Source of the DNA: Anaerolineae bacterium
Lineage (GTDB): Bacteria; Chloroflexota; Anaerolineae; Promineifilales; Promineifilaceae
Assembly (NCBI GenBank): GCA_023954475.1
Contig: JAMLHW010000008.1
Location: 1-64,000 of the forward strand
Reading direction: 5' to 3'
Length of the DNA stretch: 64,000 bases
Below are positions 26,455 through 35,927 of the stretch, piece by piece. A program made the position numbers and the translations under genes. The notes under the pieces are model-generated. The model was not told the DNA's origin, ran no database searches, and worked only from the letters and a program-made list of their open reading frames with translations. The first letter of the stretch is position 1, and every line of letters starts with the position of its first letter.

Positions 26455-28161
26455 ATGGCGCGTCTTGAGGGTAAATGGCACTGGGTAGTATTGGCAGCGG
26501 CGATTGGATTGCTGCTGCTATTGGTTATTGGCGGCGTGTGGCGGGCCACCGGCACGGGGCCACAGGTTCAGGTTCCCATGTTTTACGATGCCCATTACCT
26601 CTATCCACGCCCGTGGACGCAGGAGCAGGAAGCGCCTGGCGTGCCGGAGCCGGCGTCACTGGCGTTTTTCGGCCGAAATCACATCTCACAACCATTCACC
26701 AGCGCCGTCGACCGGCTAAGTAGCATTGAACTGTGGCTGGATGGTGCGGCGGGAACCGAAGTTGAGGTGTCTTTGTCTGCGTTGGATTCGGCCGAAAACC
26801 ACACGGCAACCGTCCTTCTCGACGGCAGTGGACGCTACCATCAACTGATGTTTCCCTCCATTGCAAATGCGGCCAACCGGCCATTCATCTTAACGCTGTC
26901 CGCTCCGTCTGCATCGCGTGAGCAGCCCGTGTTGACACACACTGTGGGTGGTGACCGCATCGGCGGCTCCGTCATGATCAACGAGTACAGCCGCCCGGGC
27001 AATCTGGAACTGTTTACGTACGTTGATCGCGTTATGATTCCCGCTGTCGTTGAACAACTCTTGCCCGACACATTTCAATTGCGCCTGCAACAATACAAAC
27101 CTGACTGGTTGAAAGGCAACCTGTTCGGCTGGTTGTTGCTTGGTGTCGTTGTGTTGAGCGTGGCGTTTTTTGTGTTGTCTTTGCCTGCAAAATACAATCG
27201 GCGTCATGCGCTGGTGTGGACGGTGGCACTGCTGCTTTTCTGTTTTGTCGGCTGGCAATTTGTTTCCGGTCGTGTTGTGGTGGCGGACAGTGGTGCCATT
27301 ATGATGACACCGGCGGCTGCAGCACTACCTGTTTCGGCCGAACCGGACGACGCGTATCGCCTGTTCAATGACCTTGCCACAGTGCTTTGGACAACCGACC
27401 GTGCGCCGGAAAAAAGGTGGGCAGTAGCAACAGTCGGCGATGCGCAATCAGTCATTGACGTGCCGGGTAACTTTCGCATAGAACACGGCATAGTCGTTCC
27501 CCCGGCGAGCCGTTTGCTCGTTGGCATACGCTCCGACGGACCGGCAACGGCACGTGTGCTGATCGGCGACACCGTTGTGACCGCAACAACAGTTCAAGCG
27601 GATGCTGCACCCATCCGGCTGGAGATCGATCTGTCACCGTGGGCAGGACAAACGCAGTTGTTGTCGCTGCAAACTGAATCGGCCGATGCAAACAGCACGG
27701 TCCAATGGGTTCAGCCGCAACTGGAAACCCGCGCATCCTGGCTGCTGCCCGACCAGGAAGCGATTGATGGCATGGTAGCGGCAAACTATGTGTTTGGCGA
27801 TACGATTGAGTTGCTGGGCTATACGTTGACGGAGGACGCGCTAGTTTTATACTGGCGGATTGCGGAACCAACTGTGCAGAATCCAACTGTTTTTGTACAT
27901 TTTCTGGATGGTGACGGCGACCTTGTTGCGCAGGACGATGCGCCGCCGCTGCGTGGCGCGTATCCGGTCAGCGTGTGGCAACCGCAGACGATCATTGCCG
28001 ATACGCGACCGTTGCCGCCTGACTTATTGCCGGGAACGCATGACGTTGCGGTCGGGTTGTATAATTCGGCCGATTTTGTGCGTTGGCCGGTCGTCGATTC
28101 AGCTTTACAGCCGCAACCTGACGACCGTGCTATCCTGCCTGACATATCCATTGGAGAGTAG
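26455..28161 (+). CDS. Membrane-anchored protein with sandwich domains
   Basis: 568 aa. It has one N-terminal helix (residues ~9-28), an external region (~30-205), three closely spaced helices (~215-290) and a second external region ending in VFVHFLDGDGDLVAQDDAPP ... LLPGTHDVAVGLYN. That ending resembles the C-terminal domain of the preceding GT39-like protein (VHVLDADGAIIAQHDG ... LPPGTYDVCVGVY). It starts three bases after the previous stop. No catalytic motif is visible. It is probably a partner or scaffold of the upstream transferase; I cannot name a family. Confidence 0.6.
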   Translation: MARLEGKWHWVVLAAAIGLLLLLVIGGVWRATGTGPQVQVPMFYDAHYLYPRPWTQEQEAPGVPEPASLAFFGRNHISQPFTSAVDRLSSIELWLDGAAGTEVEVSLSALDSAENHTATVLLDGSGRYHQLMFPSIANAANRPFILTLSAPSASREQPVLTHTVGGDRIGGSVMINEYSRPGNLELFTYVDRVMIPAVVEQLLPDTFQLRLQQYKPDWLKGNLFGWLLLGVVVLSVAFFVLSLPAKYNRRHALVWTVALLLFCFVGWQFVSGRVVVADSGAIMMTPAAAALPVSAEPDDAYRLFNDLATVLWTTDRAPEKRWAVATVGDAQSVIDVPGNFRIEHGIVVPPASRLLVGIRSDGPATARVLIGDTVVTATTVQADAAPIRLEIDLSPWAGQTQLLSLQTESADANSTVQWVQPQLETRASWLLPDQEAIDGMVAANYVFGDTIELLGYTLTEDALVLYWRIAEPTVQNPTVFVHFLDGDGDLVAQDDAPPLRGAYPVSVWQPQTIIADTRPLPPDLLPGTHDVAVGLYNSADFVRWPVVDSALQPQPDDRAILPDISIGE

Positions 28162-28216
28162 AAATCAACCGATGCTATCTTCCGCGCAATCTATTCCAGT
28201 CGGTAGCTGATCCTCG

Positions 28217-28579
28217 ATGACGAATGCACACAAGAAACTCGGCGCGTGGGGCGAATCGGTCGCCGCCACCCATCTCGAAGCGCACGGCTACACCATCGTG
28301 GCCCGCAATTGGCGCTGTCCGGTTGGTGAAATCGATCTCGTAGCCCAAAAGGGCGCTTTACTGGCCTTTGTCGAGGTCAAAACGCGGCGCGGCGGCAATC
28401 CTGAAGATCAGATTACGCCGCGCAAAGCACAGAAACTGCTCGAAACAGCACAGACTTATTTGCTCGAAAACAATCTGGACGACATCGATTTTTCCATTGA
28501 TGTCATCGCCGTCGCCCTCGACCGCAGCGGCAAATTGTTGCGCTGCGACCACTATCCCAATGCCGTCACCGCCTGGTAA
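28217..28579 (+). CDS. yraN: YraN family protein (UPF0102)
   Basis: 120 aa, normal length for this endonuclease-like family of unresolved function. The PD-(D/E)XK core is visible: the helix LGAWGESVAATHLEAHGYTIVARNWRCPVGEIDLVAQKG supplies the Asp, and LLAFVEVKTRRGG supplies the E-x-K. The end (CDHYPNAVTAW) is slightly diverged. It overlaps the start of miaA by 20 bp, so the two genes are translationally coupled. Confidence 0.9.
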   Translation: MTNAHKKLGAWGESVAATHLEAHGYTIVARNWRCPVGEIDLVAQKGALLAFVEVKTRRGGNPEDQITPRKAQKLLETAQTYLLENNLDDIDFSIDVIAVALDRSGKLLRCDHYPNAVTAW

Positions 28580-29498
28580 ACCCTTGCCACCGGTATTGGT
28601 GATCGTTGGGCCGACTGCGGTGGGCAAGACGGCGCTGTCGCTCGATTTGGCGCAGCGCTTCCATGGTGAGATCGTTTCGGCCGATTCCAGACTCTTCTAT
28701 CGCGGAATGGACATCGGTACTGCTAAACCCAGTTCGGCCGAACGCGCCACCGTACCGCACCACTTCATCGACATTTGCAATCCGAATGAAACGGTGACAC
28801 TCGGCCAATATCAGGATGCAGCCTATGCCACCATCGACGCCATTCTGGCACGCCGTCAGTTGCCGATTCTCGTAGGTGGAACCGGGCAATATGTGCATGC
28901 GGTCGTCGAAGGGTGGGGGATTCCGCGCGTGCCGCCGCAACCGGTGCTGCGGGCTGAACTGGAACTAGTCGATTCGGCCGAATTGCATGCACAACTGATC
29001 CAACTCGATCCCGCCGCCGCTGCCAAAATCCATCCCAACAACAAGCGTCGTCTTGTCCGTGCACTGGAAGTTTGCCTGGTCGCCGGTCAACCCATCAGCG
29101 ACTTACAGCGCAAGGCGCCACCATCCTACGACATATTTGTGCTTGGTTTGACATGCGAACGTGAACGGCTCTATGCGCGCATTGATGCCCGTGTTGATGA
29201 GATGATCGCGGCGGGGTTGCTGGCCGAAGTGGAAGCGTTACACAGCGCAGGCTACGGCTATGATCTGCCGTCGATGAGCGGTCTGGGTTACAAACAATTG
29301 GGGGCGTATTTGCGCGGTGAGATGGGGCTGAATGAAGCGGTTGAACGCATCAAATTTGAGACGCATCGCTTTGTGCGGCATCAAAACAACTGGTTTGAGT
29401 TTGGGGAGTTGCCGATTGCGTGGTTTGATGTTTCGGCCGAAACATATCCTGCCAGCGTACATCACGCCGTCGCAAACTGGTTACAGCGGCAGCCATAA
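28560..29498 (+). CDS. miaA: tRNA dimethylallyltransferase
   Basis: 312 aa. MiaA adds a dimethylallyl group to N6 of A37 in tRNAs that read UNN codons. The P-loop GPTAVGKT lies at residues ~17-24. It is followed by EIVSADSRLFYRGMDIGTAKPS (the usual SADSRQVY has L here), HHFIDI, ILVGGTGQYV, HPNNKRRLVRALEV, and the C-terminal RFVRHQNNWF (usual RYAKRQ.TW.R). Start: ATG 28560, overlapping the yraN end; the longer in-frame reading lies inside yraN. All catalytic segments are intact. Confidence 0.95.
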   Translation: MPSPPGKPLPPVLVIVGPTAVGKTALSLDLAQRFHGEIVSADSRLFYRGMDIGTAKPSSAERATVPHHFIDICNPNETVTLGQYQDAAYATIDAILARRQLPILVGGTGQYVHAVVEGWGIPRVPPQPVLRAELELVDSAELHAQLIQLDPAAAAKIHPNNKRRLVRALEVCLVAGQPISDLQRKAPPSYDIFVLGLTCERERLYARIDARVDEMIAAGLLAEVEALHSAGYGYDLPSMSGLGYKQLGAYLRGEMGLNEAVERIKFETHRFVRHQNNWFEFGELPIAWFDVSAETYPASVHHAVANWLQRQP

Positions 29499-29541
29499 TC
29501 GAATGCACTCGCCGAAACGTCACCGCACGCTGTTTACTGAC

Positions 29542-29820
29542 TCAATGACGCCGTGATGCCAGTTCTTTTTCAACGTCGTCCCAGGCTATGTTCCGCGCCT
29601 CTAGCAGTACGAGAAGATGATAGATCAGGTCAGCACCTTCCTCGATCAGGCGCTCATCGGATTGCCCCAGCGCTGCCACGACGACCTCAACCCCTTCCTC
29701 GCCTACCTTTTGTGCGACTTTGTGCAAATCGTTCAGGAGCGTGACTGTGTAAGAGTTCGCTGTTGGATTGAGTTTGCGGTCCGCGATCAGGGCAACCAAT
29801 TCCTCAATGATTGTGGTCAT
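29542..29820 (-). CDS. hisE: Phosphoribosyl-ATP diphosphatase
   Basis: 92 aa, second step of histidine synthesis (PR-ATP to PR-AMP). The MazG-like all-alpha fold shows the metal-binding motif KVGEEGVEVVVAAL with EE..E, then EGADLIYHLLVLL. It is separate from hisI here, and a GNAT gene lies between them. It is the last gene of the operon, with 41 bases between the GNAT stop and its ATG. A TTG eight codons upstream is less likely. No terminator is obvious between it and the convergent miaA. Confidence 0.93.
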   Translation of the reverse strand: MTTIIEELVALIADRKLNPTANSYTVTLLNDLHKVAQKVGEEGVEVVVAALGQSDERLIEEGADLIYHLLVLLEARNIAWDDVEKELASRRH

Positions 29821-29861
29821 AAGATTCGTTAAGCAGGTTTCCAACCCGTAGCTCGCCAGGC

Positions 29862-30371
29862 TTACAGGAATTTGATCATGTGCATGATGTCGTAATAGCG
29901 TTCGCCGACGCGAATCATCCGTGGTTCCACACCGAAAGTGACGAATCCACGTGACTCGTAAAGCGCAATCGCAGGCTCTTGCGTTGTCGTGACGCCCAGC
30001 AAAATTTGCATGACACCGGGCATGGCACGGGCGCCGTCGATCAATACATCGAGCATTGCACCAGCGATGCCGCGACCGCGATAATTCGGATGTACGAAGA
30101 CACCGACAATATCTGTACGGTGGCGCACTTTGGTTTTGGCATGGCGATATAAGCCTTGTGTGCCGACCAGTTTTTTGTCAACAAATGCACCGACAAACAG
30201 CATGTCAGTAGAGAGCTGATTACTGTGTAATTGGTGTCGGATTTCGGATAGTGGTTTTCGGCCGAATTCAGTTGCCTCTGTCACAAACGCCTGCGGACTC
30301 TCAGTCAGTGCCATCAATCGCATCTCGCGATAGGCGGCGGCATCATGTTCGGTCAATTCTCGGATTTCCAT
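29862..30371 (-). CDS. GNAT family N-acetyltransferase
   Basis: 169 aa. The acetyl-CoA binding motif is VFVHPNYRGRGIAGAMLDVLI (Q/R-x-x-G-x-G/A, residues ~92-112), preceded by the beta strand LVGTQGLYRH and followed by LGVTTTQEPAIALYESRGFVTFG. Substrate unknown. It lies inside the his operon, three bases after hisI and 41 before hisE. It is therefore co-transcribed with histidine genes, but nothing in the sequence ties it to histidine chemistry. Confidence 0.85.
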   Translation of the reverse strand: MEIRELTEHDAAAYREMRLMALTESPQAFVTEATEFGRKPLSEIRHQLHSNQLSTDMLFVGAFVDKKLVGTQGLYRHAKTKVRHRTDIVGVFVHPNYRGRGIAGAMLDVLIDGARAMPGVMQILLGVTTTQEPAIALYESRGFVTFGVEPRMIRVGERYYDIMHMIKFL

Positions 30372-30374
30372 TTG

Positions 30375-30713
30375 TTACGTCTCCAGAGTGCGATAAAAAC
30401 AACTGCGTTCGCCGGTATGGCACGCCGGGCCGGCCGGATCGACGAGCAGTAGCAGCGTGTCAGCGTCACAATCGATGCGAATATCGCGCACCCGCTGGAC
30501 ATTGCCGGACGTAGCCCCCTTGTGCCAGATTTCACGGCGGCTGCGACTCCAGAACACAGCTTCGCCCCGTTCCTGCGTCAGCCGCAAAGCCTCGGCGTTC
30601 ATCCACGCCATCATCAACACATCGCCCGTCGTCACGTCCTGGACAATGGCAGGTATGAGTCCCTGTGCGTTCCAATTGAGCGTGGGGATGAAAGACAATG
30701 GATTTTCACTCAT
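30375..30713 (-). CDS. hisI: Phosphoribosyl-AMP cyclohydrolase
   Basis: 112 aa, third step of histidine synthesis. Family motifs are [32 protein letters not shown] (zinc and substrate site) and [28 protein letters not shown], with the three conserved Cys (DCD, ACH, SCF). It is monofunctional. Its start overlaps the hisF end by 8 bp. Confidence 0.95.
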   Translation of the reverse strand: MSENPLSFIPTLNWNAQGLIPAIVQDVTTGDVLMMAWMNAEALRLTQERGEAVFWSRSRREIWHKGATSGNVQRVRDIRIDCDADTLLLLVDPAGPACHTGERSCFYRTLET

Positions 30714-31566
30714 GGCGGCCTACTCTAACTGGAATATGTTGGCTGGCGAGATAGGTTTTGACATCGGCGATGCTCAGTTGGCGGAAGTGGAAAAGTGAGG
30801 CCGCGAGTGCGGCATCGGCCGAACCGTCTGTCAGCGCTTCGGCAAAATGGGCCAATGTGCCTGCGCCACCGGAAGCGATCACCGGAATCGTCACGGCATC
30901 AGCCACGGCGCGGGTCAATTCGATGTCGTAACCGGCTTGTGTACCGTCGCCGTCCATGCTGGTGAGCAGGATTTCGCCTGCGCCCAGTCGCTCCGCTGCG
31001 GCCGCCCAGCGCACAGCGTCGATCCCGGTCGGTGTGCGTCCGCCGCGCACATACACTTCCCAAGCACTATTCTCGTCTATGTGGAGCGGCGAATCGTCAG
31101 CGAGCCAATCGGGTTGGGCAATGCCGTAACCTGTGTCGAACCGGTCGGCGCGTCTTTCGGCCGAAATACGACGCGCATCGATCGCCACAACGATTGCCTG
31201 TGCGCCAAACTCCATGGCTCCGTCAGTGATTAACTGCGGTGTGCGTACGGCGGCCGAATTGATGCCGACTTTGTCAGCGCCCGCCCGCAGCATCTGGCGC
31301 ATGTCTTCCACGGTACGAATGCCGCCACCGACGGTAAACGGAATAAAGACCTGGTCAGCGACAGCGCGGGCGACGTGCAGCATGGTGTCGCGCCCTTCGT
31401 GCGTGGCGCTTATGTCGAGAAAGACGAGTTCGTCAGCCCCTTCGGCATCATAGACGCGGGCTTGCGCGACCGGATCACCGGCGTCGACGAGATTGACGAA
31501 GTTGACACCTTTGACGACGCGGCCATTGTGAACGTCGAGGCATGGAATGATGCGTTTTGCCAGCAT
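30706..31566 (-). CDS. hisF: Imidazole glycerol phosphate synthase, cyclase subunit
   Basis: 286 aa TIM barrel. It opens with the usual [20 protein letters not shown], the Asp of CLDV being one catalytic residue. The second catalytic Asp is in VVAIDARR near residue 130. The phosphate sites are TVGGGIR and ASGGAG. It is about 30 aa longer than most HisF proteins, the extra residues lying around [17 protein letters not shown] and [11 protein letters not shown] in the middle of the barrel. It forms the IGP synthase with hisH, which is two genes upstream. Confidence 0.95.
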   Translation of the reverse strand: MLAKRIIPCLDVHNGRVVKGVNFVNLVDAGDPVAQARVYDAEGADELVFLDISATHEGRDTMLHVARAVADQVFIPFTVGGGIRTVEDMRQMLRAGADKVGINSAAVRTPQLITDGAMEFGAQAIVVAIDARRISAERRADRFDTGYGIAQPDWLADDSPLHIDENSAWEVYVRGGRTPTGIDAVRWAAAAERLGAGEILLTSMDGDGTQAGYDIELTRAVADAVTIPVIASGGAGTLAHFAEALTDGSADAALAASLFHFRQLSIADVKTYLASQHIPVRVGRHE

Positions 31567-31592
31567 AGTAACAGATGCGCCGATGCCGCAGA

Positions 31593-32339
31593 TTAGGCGG
31601 ATTCGTGCGGATAAGATGTTGTTTGTATGGCGACTTTCAGATCGAGACGGTTGTCATAGATGGCGCGGCCAGTGATGACGCCGGTGATGTTTTCGGCCGA
31701 AAAGCACGCCTCAATATCGGCCAGCGACGCCACACCACCGCTGGCAATCACAGCGAGGCTTGTTGCGGTTGCCAGCGACTGCGATGCCTGCCAGTTGACA
31801 CCGGTCAGCACGCCATCGCGGCCTATGTCGGTGTGAATGATGGTTGTGACGCCGAGGGCGGCCATTTGTCGGCCCAATTCGCCGGCGGCAATCCCGCCGT
31901 CTGTTTGCCAACCGCGTGTTTTGACGATGCCGTCGCGTGCATCAATGCCGACAACAATAGCTGCTGATCCGTATCGGCCGATGGCAGACGCGACCAGTTC
32001 CGGATATTCAACTGCCACCGTACCCAAAATGACGCGCGTCACACCCAGCGACAACGCGCGCTCGATGTCCTCAAGTGTGCGGATGCCGCCGCCGAACTGC
32101 ACTTTTGCGCCCAGTGCAGCGATGCGGGGCAGGGCGTTCCAATTGGCGCTGCCCGCTTCGTCAAACGCGCCGTCGAGATTGACGACATGCAGCCATGTTG
32201 CTCCAGCGTCGATCCAGCGCTGTCCGGCTACGGCGGGATCATCGCCAAACGTCGTCTGCCGGGCCGGATCGCCGTACTTGAGCCTAACGACGTTGCCGTG
32301 GCGCAGGTCGATGGCGGGAAAAATGGTAAATTCAGTCAT
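31593..32339 (-). CDS. hisA: Phosphoribosylformimino-5-aminoimidazole carboxamide ribotide isomerase
   Basis: 248 aa TIM barrel isomerase. Catalytic Asp residues are in FPAIDLRHG (residue ~10) and VVGIDARDG (~130). QFGGGIR and [12 protein letters not shown] are the phosphate sites. It overlaps the hisH stop region by 4 bp (start within TATGA), giving coupled translation. No sign of a bifunctional PriA role is visible; trp genes are not in the window. Confidence 0.95.
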   Translation of the reverse strand: MTEFTIFPAIDLRHGNVVRLKYGDPARQTTFGDDPAVAGQRWIDAGATWLHVVNLDGAFDEAGSANWNALPRIAALGAKVQFGGGIRTLEDIERALSLGVTRVILGTVAVEYPELVASAIGRYGSAAIVVGIDARDGIVKTRGWQTDGGIAAGELGRQMAALGVTTIIHTDIGRDGVLTGVNWQASQSLATATSLAVIASGGVASLADIEACFSAENITGVITGRAIYDNRLDLKVAIQTTSYPHESA

Positions 32340-32941
32340 AGTGTGGCGTAGTTTCTCAGGATTTGCAGGCCGACATGCTGTGATTTTTCGGCGTGAAACT
32401 GAATGCCGAAGATGTTGTTGCGGCCAATGATTGAACTAAATGCTTTTCCATAGTCGGTGGTTGCAATGGTATCGGCCGAATCGACTACATCACAGTAAAA
32501 TGAATGAACGAAATAAGCATAGTCGCCATCAGCCACGTCTTGCAACAGCGGTGACGTATCGTCATGGTCGAGCTGATTCCAACCCATGTGCGGAATCTTG
32601 AGCTTATTATTGGCTGGAAACTTGCGTACTTTACCTGGAATCAAACCCAAACCGCTGTGCCGCCCCAATTCCTCACTTTCATCGAGCAAAAGCTGCATAC
32701 CGACACAAATACCGAGCAGCGGCGTGCCTTGCGCAACTGCGTCTTGGATCGGCTGCTCCAGTTTACGCTTGCGCAGGGCGTCAATCGCCGCACCAAATGC
32801 GCCAACACCGGGCAAAACCAATTTATCAGCATGCTTAATCGCTTCGGGATCGCTTGTAATTACGACGTCTGCGCCGACGTATTCAAGTGCTTTTTGCACC
32901 GATCTGTAGTTGCCGATGCCATAGTCGATCATTGTTATCAT
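32336..32941 (-). CDS. hisH: Imidazole glycerol phosphate synthase, glutaminase subunit
   Basis: 201 aa class I glutamine amidotransferase. The nucleophile Cys is in LLGICVGMQLL (~residue 80) and the His-x-Glu pair in GIQFHAEKSQ (~residues 184-186). IDYGIGNYRSV opens the protein and PGVGAFG forms the oxyanion strand. It delivers ammonia to HisF. Confidence 0.95.
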   Translation of the reverse strand: MITMIDYGIGNYRSVQKALEYVGADVVITSDPEAIKHADKLVLPGVGAFGAAIDALRKRKLEQPIQDAVAQGTPLLGICVGMQLLLDESEELGRHSGLGLIPGKVRKFPANNKLKIPHMGWNQLDHDDTSPLLQDVADGDYAYFVHSFYCDVVDSADTIATTDYGKAFSSIIGRNNIFGIQFHAEKSQHVGLQILRNYATL

Positions 32942-32956
32942 GCCGTTGATCCTGTT

Positions 32957-33550
32957 TCAATCGGTCAATGTGCCTTTGGTCGATGCGACGCCCGTGCGGC
33001 CTGGATCGATGGTGACGGCCAGACGCAGCGCGCGACCTAGCGCTTTGAACAGCGCTTCGGCTTTGTGGTGGTCATTGCGCCCGGTGACGCTGGCGTGCAG
33101 CGTTATGCGCCCGTGGACGGCGATGGTTTCAAAAAAGTGTTGCACTAGATCGGTGGGAAACTGACCGATGACGGGTGTGTTCCATTCGGCCGAAAAGACA
33201 CAATACGGTCGTCCACTGAAATCCAGCGCGACAAAGCCGAGCGCTTCATCCATCGGCACATAGGCGTGGCCGACGCGGTTGATGCCGCTGCGGTCGCCAA
33301 GTGCCTGATCGAACGCTTTGCCCAGCACGATGGCTGTGTCTTCGACCGTATGGTGGTTGTCGATCCACGTGTCACCTGCAGCTTTGACCGTCAGGTCAAG
33401 CAGCCCGTGAACTGCAAGAGCCGTAAGCATGTGCGTCAGAAAGCCGACCGGCGTGTCCACTGTCGCTGCACCGGATCCGTCCAGATTGAGGTCAATCGCA
33501 ATTTGCGTCTCATTTGTTTTGCGTTTTACGCTTGCCGAACGAGCTGTCAT
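32957..33550 (-). CDS. hisB: Imidazoleglycerol-phosphate dehydratase
   Basis: 197 aa monofunctional enzyme without the phosphatase domain found in enterobacterial HisB. The two metal-binding repeats are visible: [16 protein letters not shown] and [16 protein letters not shown], plus FLTHML and [12 protein letters not shown]. No histidinol-phosphatase gene is seen in the operon, so that step must be encoded elsewhere. Confidence 0.95.
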   Translation of the reverse strand: MTARSASVKRKTNETQIAIDLNLDGSGAATVDTPVGFLTHMLTALAVHGLLDLTVKAAGDTWIDNHHTVEDTAIVLGKAFDQALGDRSGINRVGHAYVPMDEALGFVALDFSGRPYCVFSAEWNTPVIGQFPTDLVQHFFETIAVHGRITLHASVTGRNDHHKAEALFKALGRALRLAVTIDPGRTGVASTKGTLTD

Positions 33551-33570
33551 GTTGTCACACCTTCTCTCTG

Positions 33571-34653
33571 TTACCCAATCTCTCTTAGCGCCTCAACCAA
33601 TCTGTTTGTATCTTGTGGCCGTCCGGCACTGATGCGGATGCAGTTGTCGACGCCTGGTTTGGCGAAGTGACGGACGAGGATGCCGTGTTGTTCGAGGTTG
33701 CGTTTGAGATCGAGGGCATTTCGGCCGAAAACGCGAAATAACACAAAATTAGACCGACTCGGATAGGGCCGCAAGTAACGAAATGGTGCCAGCAGGCGCA
33801 CCATCCGATCCCGTTCAGCCGTTATCGCGCTAACTTTTTCGCGTAGCCATTCTTTGTCATCCAGCGCACCGCACGCCGCCAGTGATGCTGCCACGTTAAC
33901 ATTGTACGGTTGCTTGATCTTCATGATGTGCGGGATGCTCCATTCCGGAAAAATCCCGTAGCCGACACGCAGCCCGGCTAACCCGGCCAGCTTGCTGAAC
34001 GTGCGCAGCACGACCAGATTATCGTATTCCAGTGCCCATGCCATGCGGCTGTTGCCACTAAAATCGACATAAGCTTCGTCCAACACGACCAGCAGCGGTA
34101 GCTCGAGCAAACGCCGCAGGTCGGCGTCAGCGACGACACTGCCGTCCGGATTGTTAGGCGAACAGACAAACAGCACCTTGGCATGCGGCTGCCGCGCCAC
34201 TTCTGCTTCAATGGCGTCAACGTCAAGCGAGTAATCGTCGCGTCTCGCGACGGCGACATAAGCACCGGCATTGACGGCAGTCGAAAACGGGTACATGCCG
34301 AACGAGGGTGGACAATCAATAACGGCGTCACCTGGTTCGAGCACCACGCGCAGAACGAGGTCGATCAATTCATCTGCGCCCATTCCAGCGAGAAGACGCT
34401 CCTTCGGCACGCCGGTAAAGTCCGCTAGCTTGTCGCGTAGCACATTGGCCTCCGGATCCGGGTAGATGTGAAAGTAACGCCCCGCCTGCAGTGCGGCAAG
34501 TGCGCCTGGAGCAGGCCCATACGGGTTTTCATTGGCGTCGAGCTTGACGATGTCGTCTGCTGTCCGACCCAATCGCTGCGAAAGCACCTCAAACGGTACA
34601 ATCGGCGTGTAGGGCTGCATGTCGATGATGTCGCGACGGATGAACTGGTTCAT
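33571..34653 (-). CDS. hisC: Histidinol-phosphate aminotransferase
   Basis: 360 aa fold-type I PLP enzyme. The PLP lysine is in [18 protein letters not shown]. Other marks are [44 protein letters not shown] and the C-terminal [17 protein letters not shown]. The ATG overlaps the hisD stop (ATGA). Confidence 0.95.
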   Translation of the reverse strand: MNQFIRRDIIDMQPYTPIVPFEVLSQRLGRTADDIVKLDANENPYGPAPGALAALQAGRYFHIYPDPEANVLRDKLADFTGVPKERLLAGMGADELIDLVLRVVLEPGDAVIDCPPSFGMYPFSTAVNAGAYVAVARRDDYSLDVDAIEAEVARQPHAKVLFVCSPNNPDGSVVADADLRRLLELPLLVVLDEAYVDFSGNSRMAWALEYDNLVVLRTFSKLAGLAGLRVGYGIFPEWSIPHIMKIKQPYNVNVAASLAACGALDDKEWLREKVSAITAERDRMVRLLAPFRYLRPYPSRSNFVLFRVFGRNALDLKRNLEQHGILVRHFAKPGVDNCIRISAGRPQDTNRLVEALREIG

Positions 34654-35927
34654 AAGCGTTTGCGTGCGGCGTTACGATGGGCGTACAGCCGTTCGCTGTC
34701 GGCAATGCGTGCCGCGTATTGGCTCAGATGTTTGGCTGTGTCGGCATCGAGGTCGATGATACTGTTGATCTTGATGAAATCGGCGACGTTGAGCGGCGAG
34801 CTGAAGCGGGCTGTGCCTCCGGTGGGCATGGTATGGCTGGGTCCGGCTACGTAGTCGCCGAGGACTTCAAACGAACGCTCACCCATAAACAGGCCACCGG
34901 CGTTTGAAATTTTCGGAGCCAGCGCGTGCGGATCGCGCACTGACAGACATAGATGCTCCGGCGCAAAGGCATCGGCCAGGGCGCACGCTTCGTCCAGGTC
35001 CGTGGTGACGATGATCCCGCTGTTGCGGGTTAGTGATTGCAGCAGGATGGCGTGCCGATCGGGCAGATCGTCGAGTTGGCTTTCGATTTCAAGTTGGACG
35101 GCTTCTGCCAGCGCGCGTGATGGTGTGAGCAGGATGGCGCTGGCGAGGATGTCGTGTTCAGCTTGTGCGAGCAAATCGGCCGAAACCCAACGCACATCGG
35201 CCGAATCATCTGCAATAACCATTGTCTCGGTCGGTCCATACAACCCGTCAATCCCCACAACGCCGTACACTTCCCGCTTCGCCAGCGTCACATACAGATT
35301 GCCCGGTCCAAAAATCTTGTCGACAGCGGGCACGGATGCGGTGCCGAATGCCAGTGCACCGACAGCCTGTGCACCGCCGAGCGCGTAGATCGTCTCCACA
35401 CCGGCGATGGCTGACGCCGCCAAAATCACGTCCGGAACCGTACCGTCCCTGGTCGGCGGCGTAGCGATGACAATTTCAGGGCAGCCGGCGACCTGTGCCG
35501 GGATAGCGCCCATCAGCACAGACGACGGCAATGGGGCTGTTCCACCCGGCACGTAAATGCCGACGCGCCGGATAGGCGTCACACGCTGTCCGAGTACGCC
35601 ACCCAGTTCGGTCGTCGTCCAGTCGGGCAACGGTTGCAGTTCGTGGAAGGCGCGTATGCGGCCGGCTGCCAGTTCAAGCGCTTCGAGTAGGTCGGTCGGA
35701 ATGCGGTTGCGTGCAGTGTGGATGGATTCGGCCGAAACGGCCACGCTCTCCAGCCGCACGCCGTCCAATTGCTCCGTCCAGTCGAACAGGGCCGCATCAC
35801 CACGCTGTCGTACATCGTGCAAAATGCGCTGTACCGCTTTTGTCGCAGCCGACACGTCCTGGTCGAGGAAACTGCCGCGTTTGAGAATCGTCTCCCGTGC
35901 CTGGGTGACAGTGTAGATTGTGAGCAT
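34650..35927 (-). CDS. hisD: Histidinol dehydrogenase
   Basis: About 425 aa zinc enzyme for the last two oxidations of histidine synthesis. Motifs are YVPGGTAPLPSSVLMGAIPAQVAG, GGAQAVGALAFGT, KIFGPGNLYVTLAKREVYG, GLYGPTETMVIAD and the zinc/active-site segments AQAEHD and AGPSHTMPTGGTARF. The ATG at 35927 has GGAGG seven bases upstream (inside the hisG end). A GTG one codon earlier is possible. Confidence 0.95.
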   Translation of the reverse strand: MLTIYTVTQARETILKRGSFLDQDVSAATKAVQRILHDVRQRGDAALFDWTEQLDGVRLESVAVSAESIHTARNRIPTDLLEALELAAGRIRAFHELQPLPDWTTTELGGVLGQRVTPIRRVGIYVPGGTAPLPSSVLMGAIPAQVAGCPEIVIATPPTRDGTVPDVILAASAIAGVETIYALGGAQAVGALAFGTASVPAVDKIFGPGNLYVTLAKREVYGVVGIDGLYGPTETMVIADDSADVRWVSADLLAQAEHDILASAILLTPSRALAEAVQLEIESQLDDLPDRHAILLQSLTRNSGIIVTTDLDEACALADAFAPEHLCLSVRDPHALAPKISNAGGLFMGERSFEVLGDYVAGPSHTMPTGGTARFSSPLNVADFIKINSIIDLDADTAKHLSQYAARIADSERLYAHRNAARKRL

